NCBI RefSeq assembly: GCF_025660475.1
Contig: NZ_JAOUSF010000003.1
Span: forward strand, 1 to 64,000
Direction: 5' to 3'
Source: Perspicuibacillus lycopersici
GTDB taxonomy: Bacteria > Bacillota > Bacilli > Bacillales > Caldibacillaceae
DNA: 64,000 nucleotides
Position numbers and translations under genes: made by a program. Below, piece after piece: positions 8,238 to 15,262 of the stretch. The notes below the pieces were generated by a model, which ran no database searches, had not been told where the DNA came from, and saw only the letters and a program-made list of their open reading frames with translations. Position 1 is the stretch's first letter. Each line of letters starts with the position of its first letter.

Positions 8238-9515
8238 TTAACCCCATGGTACTCCAATTAACACGAAAACTAGCCAAGCAAGCCCAGGTCCAAATGCAAT
8301 GATTAAACCAGCAACAATCAATAGCTTACGATAAAATACGCGCACATCCATCCCTTGTGCATTTGCCACAATTAATGCACCACTAGTGGAAAACGGACTT
8401 AAATCAACAATACTTGAAGAAATTGCAATCGCTGCCACAACTCCGATAGAAGAAATATTTGGATCTTCCAAAATAGGTGTAGCCAACGGAATAATAGCTG
8501 CTAAAAAGCCTGTCGTTGAAGCGAAAGCAGAAATAATACCGCCTACATAAGATGCAGATAAAGCCGCTAAAGTCGAACTTCCAATAGATGCAATTAAATC
8601 CGTTAAATAATCTAATGCACCGATCGTATCAAGTACACCAACATACGTAACAATACCAGTAATCATAAATATAACCGGCCAAGGCAAGCTCTTAAATACT
8701 TTTTCGTTATCCTTTGGTGCCATTAATGTTAAGGCAAATCCGACAATCAAGGCAGCAAATCCCATGTTTATTTCTAGCACGAGCGCTAAAAAGATAAGGA
8801 CTACAATTCCTATTAATGTCATTGCTCGATACCAATTTAGCCCGGTTTCCTTTTGCTCTACTCCATCTTCTGCTGTCGCAGCAATGTATGGTGCAGATAA
8901 ATTTGGACTCTTTCCAATTCGTAAACCACCCATCGAAACAAACATGATTGCAGCTACAACGATGGTAAATAGCATCGTATTTAAAAATAACAATAATGGT
9001 TCATGTGGGATGCCGCTTGATTCCATAACCCCTTTTACAATTAATCCAAATAGATTTAATGGTGAAAATGAAGCTGCAGTTGATGCAATAACGATCATAC
9101 TTCCCATCATTACTGGATTAATATTGTACTGAGCAGCTAATCTCATGGCAATTGGAGCAACAATCATGACACATGCTGTTGCTTGTGTTCCAATACTAGC
9201 TAATAACGCAATTAAAACAAACATTACCCATGGTATTAATGCAATCTTCCCTCTTACTAGTTTCAATCCCCAATTAGTAATCAAATCTATGGTACCGTTA
9301 TTCTGAACAATTGCGAAGAAAAAGGTTACCCCTGCAAGAAGTACAAATAAATCACCAGGATAGCCAGCAAATATTTCATCAACATCCAATCCAGATACTA
9401 CAGAACCAAGAAAAAATGCTGCTACGAAGCCTAATAAACCTATGTTTATCGGCAAAATTGCCCCAATAATAAACATAAGCAATAATATTATGATTCCAAT
9501 GAGCTCTATGTTCAT
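8238..9515 (-). CDS. MatC/SLC13-like permease (ion transporter superfamily)
   Basis: 425 aa, highly hydrophobic with about 11-12 membrane helices. The N-terminal region resembles MatC_N dicarboxylate carriers and the wider ArsB/NhaD/SLC13 superfamily. A symmetric repeat shows as paired conserved stretches: IVIASTAASFSPLNLFGLIV in the first half and AIAISSSIVDLSPFSTSGAL in the second, each with the SP(F/L)S/N substrate-loop feature. It is the first gene of the minus-strand cluster (permease, CoA-transferase, carbonic-anhydrase-like), so it probably imports the acid that the CoA-transferase activates. Malonate, succinate or another dicarboxylate is possible; no substrate can be assigned. Confidence 0.8.
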   Translation of the reverse strand: MNIELIGIIILLLMFIIGAILPINIGLLGFVAAFFLGSVVSGLDVDEIFAGYPGDLFVLLAGVTFFFAIVQNNGTIDLITNWGLKLVRGKIALIPWVMFVLIALLASIGTQATACVMIVAPIAMRLAAQYNINPVMMGSMIVIASTAASFSPLNLFGLIVKGVMESSGIPHEPLLLFLNTMLFTIVVAAIMFVSMGGLRIGKSPNLSAPYIAATAEDGVEQKETGLNWYRAMTLIGIVVLIFLALVLEINMGFAALIVGFALTLMAPKDNEKVFKSLPWPVIFMITGIVTYVGVLDTIGALDYLTDLIASIGSSTLAALSASYVGGIISAFASTTGFLAAIIPLATPILEDPNISSIGVVAAIAISSSIVDLSPFSTSGALIVANAQGMDVRVFYRKLLIVAGLIIAFGPGLAWLVFVLIGVPWG

Positions 9516-9699
9516 TCATTTTCCCCCTAAGTTAATAGTGACTATTTCTCCCATTATTTTGTTTTATTCCCCTTGTATTACCTGTGTTTGAAAATCGAAT
9601 ATTACCACCCTAGTAATATATTTTTCTAACACATTGTTTAAAAAACATTAACACCACCTTCCAATGGATATGCTATACTTGAAAATAGTTTACACAATA

Positions 9700-9713
9700 G
9701 TAAAACGCTTACA
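9700..9713. promoter_or_regulatory. candidate cre site (CcpA)
   Basis: The minus strand reads TGTAAGCGTTTTAC, close to the cre consensus TGWAANCGNTNWCA (12 of 14 positions). It lies between the permease and gntR, where catabolite repression of an acid-use operon would be expected. Confidence 0.45.
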
Positions 9714-9745
9714 ATTTCAATTTTAAATAATCACCCCCAAAAATA

Positions 9746-9767
9746 TGTATCCTGCACACCGGATGCA
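9746..9767. promoter_or_regulatory. predicted GntR operator in the permease/gntR intergenic region
   Basis: TGTATCC, 8 bp, then GGATGCA: an inverted repeat of the same half-site seen at 8087, 9901 and 11657. It sits in the 425-bp divergent region between permease and gntR. Confidence 0.6.
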
Positions 9768-9857
9768 ACCGATGATAGTATAAATAATAATTAGCAAATT
9801 ACGAAAAGTCAATATTATTTTTCGGAGTTTTGTATAATTTCCTAAATTGAGTGATTA

Positions 9858-9886
9858 TTGACTAATATTTAAAATCATACTACTAT
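9858..9886 (+). promoter_or_regulatory. sigma-A promoter of gntR
   Basis: -35 TTGACT (9858-9863), 17-bp spacer, -10 TACTAT (9881-9886). An operator copy begins 14 bp downstream of the -10, a position suited to autorepression. Confidence 0.7.
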
Positions 9887-9900
9887 TAAACTATTGTATG

Positions 9901-9915
9901 TGCATCCTGGATACA
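9901..9915. promoter_or_regulatory. predicted GntR operator (autoregulatory)
   Basis: TGCATCC-T-GGATACA, a 15-bp near-perfect palindrome just after the gntR promoter and before its ribosome binding site. Confidence 0.7.
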
Positions 9916-9941
9916 TAGTACAAATCTTTAGGAGGGAAAAA

Positions 9942-10595
9942 ATGAGCCAGTTTTCAATTTCAAAACCATTATACCAACAAGCATATGAAGAAATAAAAAA
10001 ATCCATTTTAACAGGAACTATACCGCTCGGTTCAAAAGTAATTGCCTCCCAATTAGCGGAAAAATATCAAATTAGTAGAACCCCTCTGCGAGAAGCTCTT
10101 CGCCAACTTCAAAACGAGGGATTATTAATACCCGATCAAAACGGATTTGCTGTAATCGAGCTTGATCGGAATGAGTTCGAAGACCTATGTGATTGTCGCC
10201 TCGTCCTTGAAAAAAAATTAATGGAGCTTATTGTCGGAAAAATAGAAACAGAGCATTTAAATAAAATTGAAGCAGTTCTGACTGCTACAGAGACAGCTAT
10301 TGCTGAAGATGACTTATTGAAAATTCTTAGCTTAAACGCTCAATTCCATCAGCTTCTTATGGATTGCTGCCCAAATCGACGACTAGTTCAACTATTAGAA
10401 CAAGTTCGATCGCTCATGCTCATTTATCGGGCAAATATTAATAAAAACCCGGATCCGCAAATTGTAAAAGAGCATAAAGAAATATTCCTGGCACTAAAAG
10501 AGCAGGATAAAGAAAAAGTGCTAGAATTAATTGAAAACCATCTAGAAAATGATAGATTGCGTGGAACAAAAGTTTTGAAAGAATACGAATCGTAA
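9942..10595 (+). CDS. GntR-family (FadR/FCD type) transcriptional regulator
   Basis: 217 aa from ATG 9942, chosen because AGGAGGG lies just upstream. The N-terminal winged helix contains QLAEKYQISRTPLREALRQL, the standard GntR recognition helix. The C-terminal all-helical FCD ligand domain has the expected metal/effector-binding pattern (D-x3-H near residues 125-130, LNAQFHQLLM, then EHKEIFLAL). FCD regulators usually respond to organic acids or acyl-CoA and are released from DNA by the ligand. The four palindromes in this cluster indicate that it controls the permease, CoA-transferase and enoyl-CoA hydratase genes and itself. Confidence 0.9.
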   Translation: MSQFSISKPLYQQAYEEIKKSILTGTIPLGSKVIASQLAEKYQISRTPLREALRQLQNEGLLIPDQNGFAVIELDRNEFEDLCDCRLVLEKKLMELIVGKIETEHLNKIEAVLTATETAIAEDDLLKILSLNAQFHQLLMDCCPNRRLVQLLEQVRSLMLIYRANINKNPDPQIVKEHKEIFLALKEQDKEKVLELIENHLENDRLRGTKVLKEYES

Positions 10596-10671
10596 AATCT
10601 GTAAGAAAATGAATAATAACAGATGTTCTACTATACTTATTTACCCTGTTTCCACTTACCTCTATTATTAC

Positions 10672-10706
10672 TAACCCTTGACGCACATTTTCGTGGCCAA
10701 GGGTTA
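10672..10706. terminator. hairpin between convergent gntR and enoyl-CoA hydratase genes
   Basis: TAACCCTTG pairs with CAAGGGTTA across a 17-base loop. Only a short T-rich tail follows on the plus strand, so termination is probable but not strong. Confidence 0.5.
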
Positions 10707-10735
10707 TTTGTCCATCTTTAAATAATTCTTATTTA

Positions 10736-11542
10736 TTACTTCCCTTGCCAAACAGGGGGACGCTTCTCCATATGTGCTGCAACCCCTTCTGCGAAATCAT
10801 CGCTACCATACACTTTTGCTACAACATCATCAAATGACATTGATGACTGCTCCGAGTTTCCCCGCAAGTTTATTCTTCGAAAAGCCTCTTTTGTTGCATC
10901 AACCGTTAATGGTGCATTTTTACTTATTTTCGTTGCAATTTCCAATACTTTTGTAAAAAAGCTTTCTTCTTCAAAAATAGCCGTTAAAAATCCGATGGAA
11001 AAAGCTTCCTCAGCAGAAATTAAACGGGCAGTATACAGCAACTCTTTCGTACGCATGGAACCAAATTCTTTTGCTAATCTTTGGTAATTATCAATGCTCA
11101 AGCAATTTCCCAATGTTTTTGCCATTGGTGCTCCAAAACGTGCTTTAGCGGTACCGTAACGTAGATCACAGGCTGTGGAAAGAACCAATCCCCCACCTAC
11201 TGCATAGCCATGAACAGCAGCTATCGTTGGTTTTGGAAATGCTTCTAACATGCCAACAATTCGATCAATCCGCTCTTCATATTCAATTCCATCTTGACCA
11301 GTAAAGTCTTTAAATTGCGTAATATCAGTACCAGCTGCCAAAGCTTTGTCTCCGTCCCCACGCAGAACAAGAACACGTACAGAAGGATCAGCTGCTAGCT
11401 CTGTTAAATGCTCCTCTAATTGTTGATACATCTCCCAAGTAAGCGCATTCAAAGCAGACGGTCTTGATAACGTTAATTGTGCCACAGCATCAAACCGTTC
11501 AAGGATAACTTTTCCTACCTCTTTTGTTTTTACCTCTCCCAT
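10736..11542 (-). CDS. enoyl-CoA hydratase/isomerase (crotonase) family protein with atypical active site
   Basis: 268 aa, the usual crotonase length. The oxyanion-hole segments are intact (ALAAGTDITQF and HGYAVGGGLVLSTACDLR). However, the two glutamates that perform hydration in canonical enoyl-CoA hydratases are missing: the GGG-x-E position is Val120 and the P-E position (FGAPM) is Met140. It may therefore catalyse a different crotonase-fold reaction, such as isomerisation, decarboxylation or thioester hydrolysis. An operator copy (11657-11671) lies 115 bp upstream, linking it to the GntR cluster. The start ATG has AAAGGATGG upstream. Confidence 0.88.
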   Translation of the reverse strand: MGEVKTKEVGKVILERFDAVAQLTLSRPSALNALTWEMYQQLEEHLTELAADPSVRVLVLRGDGDKALAAGTDITQFKDFTGQDGIEYEERIDRIVGMLEAFPKPTIAAVHGYAVGGGLVLSTACDLRYGTAKARFGAPMAKTLGNCLSIDNYQRLAKEFGSMRTKELLYTARLISAEEAFSIGFLTAIFEEESFFTKVLEIATKISKNAPLTVDATKEAFRRINLRGNSEQSSMSFDDVVAKVYGSDDFAEGVAAHMEKRPPVWQGK

Positions 11543-11656
11543 AAAAACCCATCCTTTATTCTTTATTATTATTAAACTATGAGTTAAAACGACTACAACC
11601 TTGCACTTAATAATAGAAAATAATACGTATCAATTCTATTTGTGTGCATTGAATAC

Positions 11657-11671
11657 TGTATCCAGGATTCA
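11657..11671. promoter_or_regulatory. predicted GntR operator upstream of the crotonase-family gene
   Basis: TGTATCC-A-GGATTCA, a 15-bp palindrome matching the sites at 9901 and 8087. It is the fourth copy in 3.6 kb. The rest of the 290-bp gap (11543-11835) shows no other gene. Confidence 0.65.
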
Positions 11672-11835
11672 AATTTATAATAAATAATTTTTAGAATAAT
11701 GTCAACATTAGAAAACTGAATAAACATATCTAACGCTAAGCAAACTTCTTTTAATAGGAAACGAAAATTCAATTTTATTTATTAAAACAGAAATTAAGCT
11801 GACCTTATAGCCAGCCCAATCTGCTTTCCATCAAT

Positions 11836-12012
11836 TTAATCCTCTACATGTAAAACATTAGCCGGATTGTCTACGTCTATTTCATTCATCCGCGTTGCTG
11901 CGCGTTCTTGCACATTAAGTTGAACGGTGCGATGCTCCCTTCCCTTATGATGAAATGGTAAATTTGAATCCATATCATTTTCAATACCACTACCTTTCCT
12001 TTGGTTACCCAT
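11836..12012 (-). CDS. small hydrophilic protein, unknown
   Basis: 58 aa from ATG 12012, with AGGTG 6 nt upstream; a GTG three codons earlier (12021) is also possible. The protein is hydrophilic and charged, with no membrane segment or cysteine. The N terminus (MGNQRKGSG) is basic and the C terminus (VDNPANVLHVED) acidic. Its size and charge recall small Bacillus sporulation-phase proteins, but I do not recognise a family. It has its own ribosome binding site and is separated from ypdP by a terminator. Confidence 0.55.
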   Translation of the reverse strand: MGNQRKGSGIENDMDSNLPFHHKGREHRTVQLNVQERAATRMNEIDVDNPANVLHVED

Positions 12013-12076
12013 CAAACTCACCTCGCCTCTTTTTCATTTAGTATGTAACATAACGTCTTTTTTATTTATTAAACAA

Positions 12077-12110
12077 AAAAGGCACCCGATAAGTGACTCG
12101 AGTGCCTTTT
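12077..12110 (-). terminator. intrinsic terminator after the VUT transporter gene
   Basis: AAAAGGCAC (12077-12085) pairs with GTGCCTTTT (12102-12110). On the minus strand the stem is followed by TTTTTTG. Confidence 0.85.
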
Positions 12111-12122
12111 AGCTTTTACTTG

Positions 12123-12659
12123 TTATGCAACATGATTAAATTTCGGAAGCTTTGTTGCTTGTGATAAGATTAATGCACCAATTGTTTGCATCACCAATTT
12201 CGCAAGCATTTGCCCGATGATTGCATATGGAACAGCTTCCCAAGGTAAAAAGTTTGCACCTAATGGGCTTAACCCTAAAGTGACAAAGATAACAGAGTCA
12301 AGAAGTCCGCCTACAACGCCGCTATAAAATACTCTCCAGGCAAAGGAAAGCCTCAACCGCGAATAAATTTCAGTATCACTTGTTTCCGCTATTAAAAACG
12401 AGATTGCGGATGCAAAGACGACTGCAAGTGTATCTCCTAATAAATAGGACACAATTGCTGATAAAATCAATGCAATTGCAATAAACAAATACGTTTTGGC
12501 TTTTCCATATTTATTTTGTACAATATCTCGAAAGATAAAGGTTGCTCCGATTAAAAATGAACCCATTGGAATGATGAACGCACCTATTGTTAATGGGTGA
12601 AATGCAGCCGTTAATACATTGGCTAAAACAATGGAAACTAAGTAACATAATACTCTCAT
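12123..12659 (-). CDS. ypdP: VUT-family (YhhQ/YpdP) queuosine precursor transporter
   Basis: 178 aa with about six membrane helices. It belongs to the DUF165/VUT family; the E. coli member YhhQ imports preQ0/preQ1. Family features include FIFRDIVQNKYG after the second helix and GGLLDSVIFVTLG in the fifth. It lies 55 bp downstream of queF on the same strand, behind a preQ1 riboswitch, which supports uptake of a 7-deazaguanine precursor. The gene symbol follows the B. subtilis homologue; the substrate is inferred from context. Confidence 0.85.
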   Translation of the reverse strand: MRVLCYLVSIVLANVLTAAFHPLTIGAFIIPMGSFLIGATFIFRDIVQNKYGKAKTYLFIAIALILSAIVSYLLGDTLAVVFASAISFLIAETSDTEIYSRLRLSFAWRVFYSGVVGGLLDSVIFVTLGLSPLGANFLPWEAVPYAIIGQMLAKLVMQTIGALILSQATKLPKFNHVA

Positions 12660-12714
12660 AAAAAAAATGCTCCTTTACTATACTAAATAGTAAAAATTTA
12701 TTTCGGCTAAACTT

Positions 12715-13200
12715 TTATCGATTATCTACTTTTTCAGGATACATATCATGATTCATTAAACGATGGGTAGCCATTTCCTCATATTTTGTTCCTGGTTTTC
12801 CGTAATTACAATATGGATCGATAGAAATACCACCTCTTGGAGTAAATTTACCCCAAACCTCTATATATCTCGGTTCCAATAGTTTGATTAAATCATTCAT
12901 AATTATATTGACACAGTCTTCATGAAAATCACCATGATTCCGGAAGCTAAATAAATATAATTTCAATGATTTACTTTCGACAAGCTTTTGATTTGGGATA
13001 TAAGAAATATAAATTGTAGCAAAGTCAGGTTGATTTGTAATTGGGCATAAGCTCGTAAATTCCGGACAATTAAATTTAACAAAATAATCCCGATTGGAAT
13101 GTAAATTCGTAACCGCTTCTAGTACTTCTGGTGCGTATTCTGTCGTATACTTTGTTTCTTTATTGCCAAGTAATGTTACATCCTCTAAATTTCTTCCCAT
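12715..13200 (-). CDS. queF: NADPH-dependent 7-cyano-7-deazaguanine (preQ0) reductase
   Basis: 161 aa, the short unimodular QueF type. It reduces the nitrile of preQ0 to the amine preQ1 in queuosine biosynthesis. The QueF motif is visible as [20 protein letters not shown], the catalytic Cys in CPEFTSLCP and the conserved Asp in QPDFA. The ribosome binding site AGGAGGAG is very strong but lies inside a predicted hairpin, downstream of a preQ1-I aptamer, so expression should fall when preQ1 is plentiful. It is cotranscribed with the VUT transporter. No queC, queD or queE is in this window. Confidence 0.96.
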   Translation of the reverse strand: MGRNLEDVTLLGNKETKYTTEYAPEVLEAVTNLHSNRDYFVKFNCPEFTSLCPITNQPDFATIYISYIPNQKLVESKSLKLYLFSFRNHGDFHEDCVNIIMNDLIKLLEPRYIEVWGKFTPRGGISIDPYCNYGKPGTKYEEMATHRLMNHDMYPEKVDNR

Positions 13201-13204
13201 AAAA

Positions 13205-13241
13205 AACTCCTCCTATTCTCACCGTAGAATTAGGAGGAGTT
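13205..13241 (-). promoter_or_regulatory. hairpin masking the queF Shine-Dalgarno sequence
   Basis: On the minus strand ACTCCTCCTAATTCT pairs with AGAATAGGAGGAGT (one bulged base). The 3' arm is the queF ribosome binding site and is followed directly by TTTTTT and the ATG. It can act as an SD sequestering stem, or as a terminator-like stem. Confidence 0.75.
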
Positions 13242-13279
13242 CCTGCTGAAATGAAAAGAAACGCTGGATAATAGAAATA

Positions 13280-13307
13280 AAATAAGCCATGTCGGTATGG
13301 ACATGGC
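13280..13307 (-). terminator. riboswitch terminator stem
   Basis: Minus strand GCCATGTC/GACATGGC, a perfect 8-bp stem followed by TTATTTTATTTC. The loop TCCATA can pair instead with TATGGA at the 3' edge of the preQ1 aptamer, giving a plausible antiterminator. Confidence 0.75.
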
Positions 13308-13323
13308 GAATTAACAAGTATCC

Positions 13324-13360
13324 ATAGTTTTTTATAGAGGGTTTCAGCTATGAACCTCTC
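13324..13360 (-). promoter_or_regulatory. preQ1-I riboswitch aptamer
   Basis: The minus strand shows AGAGGTTC, a short AGC-containing loop, ACCCTCT, then the A-rich tail ATAAAAAACTA. This is the compact H-type pseudoknot pattern of the B. subtilis queC preQ1-I aptamer. It precedes queF and a 7-deazaguanine transporter, the expected regulon. Confidence 0.93.
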
Positions 13361-13414
13361 CCGCTTCATCGGGGAATATTATTTTCATATGCATTATTTA
13401 TAACAGATTACTAG

Positions 13415-14128
13415 TTAACTAGTCAATACAATTTTATAAATACCTTTGCGGTCACGAAGCTTGCAACCATTTTGTTCAAAAATTTTTATCATATGGTGAT
13501 TATGTACATCGGTACTGCCTACATAATATTTCGCCTGAAATTGTAGTAGCAATGATAACGTAATTCGATGAATCATAGTCCCAATTCCCTTTCCCCTCAT
13601 TTCTGGCACCACACCAAAATAAAATAATCTTCCCTCATCTGTTGTCCCCATTTCAATATGCGGGATGGAAATACCAACAATTGTTCCACCTTGTGAAAAA
13701 TAATAGCAATGGTTTTGCCAATTTGGTCCTAATTCACTTTGCAACGAATTCATTACCGTTTCGATTGGTTGTTGAACGTTTTTATTGGCAGAACCACTTC
13801 TACAACGTTCATATAATGCTCCGTAGTCCTCATCCTTAATCAAACCTTCTGCAAGACAGTGGGGAAGGATCGTTTCCTTGGCATTTGGTATCTCTATCAG
13901 TTCCCGAGTATATTCCACAATACTAGAAACTTTTTGGAACCCTTTATTCAATAGCCATGCTTCATAAGCTTCATCCATCAATAAAGAAAGATAACCGACT
14001 CGCTCCTCATTCCAAGCTGCCAACAATTGCTCGAATTGTTGTTGATATTCCATATCGTCCACTTCCTGTTTCACCTGATCTACTAACCAATATTGTTTTT
14101 TGTTTTTTATAATATTGAATAAATTCAA
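13415..14128 (-). CDS. GNAT-family N-acetyltransferase
   Basis: 237 aa from TTG 14128, supported by GGAGGAG 7 nt upstream; the longer ATG-initiated frame to 14197 has no such site. The GNAT acetyl-CoA binding motif A is clear (VVPEMRGKGIGTMIHR), followed by the motif B-like NHHMIKIFEQNGCKL. The N-terminal 110 residues form a second, GNAT-like or helper region without the motif. The acceptor substrate is unknown. It is divergent from the DinB gene. Confidence 0.85.
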   Translation of the reverse strand: MNLFNIIKNKKQYWLVDQVKQEVDDMEYQQQFEQLLAAWNEERVGYLSLLMDEAYEAWLLNKGFQKVSSIVEYTRELIEIPNAKETILPHCLAEGLIKDEDYGALYERCRSGSANKNVQQPIETVMNSLQSELGPNWQNHCYYFSQGGTIVGISIPHIEMGTTDEGRLFYFGVVPEMRGKGIGTMIHRITLSLLLQFQAKYYVGSTDVHNHHMIKIFEQNGCKLRDRKGIYKIVLTS

Positions 14129-14289
14129 GACTATTCTCCTCCACAGATGGTTTTTCCTTCCTATCGTAGCACAGACCTCCTGATTTAGCTCCATCAATAA
14201 ACATTATTTTTAAAATTTTTCGCAAAGATTGCAGGAAATTTGTAGATAATGTCGAAATGTTAGTTCATCACTTTATTAGGAGGTTTTTC

Positions 14290-14748
14290 ATGTTAAAACG
14301 TCACGAAGTACTTTTTCAACAATTAACAGATTACCGGCAACATTTATTAAGCATTGTGGAATCTATTACTGAGGAAGAGGCAGACAAAATTCCTCCAGGC
14401 TTTAACAACAATATTCGTTGGAATTTAGGCCATGTTTATTTAGACCAATTGTTATGGATTCAACATATAACGAAAGAACCACTCGCAATTCCTGACGGAT
14501 TTCAAGAATGGTTTGGATATGGAACTAGTCCAAAAGATTGGCAAACACCGCCACCATCACTAGAAACCTTAATTCGTTTATTAACAGAGCAACCATCTAG
14601 GATTAAAGAACAATTTGGTGATCGTCTCGAAGAAGAATTTGCCCCAACAGAATCTGGGATGTATACCATTGCACAAGTACTTGTACGAACAATCTTTCAT
14701 GAAGGGTTACATTTACAAGCAATTTTAGCAATCAAAAGATTTATCTAA
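14290..14748 (+). CDS. DinB/YfiT-family putative metal-dependent protein
   Basis: 152 aa from ATG 14290, preceded by TAGGAGG. It is a four-helix-bundle DinB-superfamily protein. Characteristic histidines that bind a divalent metal are present: WNLGHVYLDQ in the second helix and FHEGLHLQAI near the C terminus. The family includes thiol transferases (bacillithiol- and mycothiol-dependent) and many members of unknown function. No thiol substrate can be assigned here. Confidence 0.8.
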   Translation: MLKRHEVLFQQLTDYRQHLLSIVESITEEEADKIPPGFNNNIRWNLGHVYLDQLLWIQHITKEPLAIPDGFQEWFGYGTSPKDWQTPPPSLETLIRLLTEQPSRIKEQFGDRLEEEFAPTESGMYTIAQVLVRTIFHEGLHLQAILAIKRFI

Positions 14749-14893
14749 TGTTTGTTTTGAAAATACGAGCTGACGCTATTTTTCACTGAAAAATAAGAAT
14801 TTGTTCTTCACTTGTTATTTAATAGCATATCGAAATCTTTAGCGGTTAAACTAATCTCGATGTTTTTCGAAAGGAACTAAAGAATTTGGAAAA

Positions 14894-15187
14894 ATGGCGG
14901 TGAGGAAAATGGATGAAATTTACGAAGAAAGTTATTTCGAAGGGGAGCCTCCCCATCTGAAAAAAAGTGAGGATAGCTTTGGATATGGGACAGCTATTCG
15001 TACTTTTTCGATAGTAAACACGACTACAACACCTCTAGGGTTTGAGGTGACGCTTAATCTCGATCTGGACAGTGGCTATGAATTAGAGGGTGCAAAATTA
15101 ATGTTATCTCATGAAGATTTAGAAGGTTATGAGACAACGGATGTTCATCAAGCGGTAACCTTTGCTCTTGGATTTTTTGAACAATAA
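14894..15187 (+). CDS. conserved hypothetical protein
   Basis: 97 aa, or 92 aa if ATG 14909 is used. The protein is acidic and soluble, with alternating short strands (TAIRTFSIVNTTTTPLGFEV) and no membrane segment or cysteine. The upstream site GGAAAA is weak for the first ATG, while GGTGAGG lies only 3 nt from the second, so the start is uncertain. It ends at a strong bidirectional terminator. I do not recognise the family. Confidence 0.65.
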   Translation: MAVRKMDEIYEESYFEGEPPHLKKSEDSFGYGTAIRTFSIVNTTTTPLGFEVTLNLDLDSGYELEGAKLMLSHEDLEGYETTDVHQAVTFALGFFEQ

Positions 15188-15194
15188 GGCACGA

Positions 15195-15227
15195 AAAACC
15201 TCCATCCTATGCATGGATGGAGGTTTT
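15195..15227. terminator. bidirectional terminator
   Basis: AAAACCTCCATCC pairs perfectly with GGATGGAGGTTTT over a 7-base loop, between convergent genes. Confidence 0.88.
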
Positions 15228-15262
15228 GTTATGAATGCAATACAATCCACTTTTGTCTTTGT

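Noticed and set aside
13160..13369. 69-codon minus-strand frame across the queF leader
   Set aside because: It overlaps the preQ1 aptamer, terminator and the masked ribosome binding site; those explain the region better.
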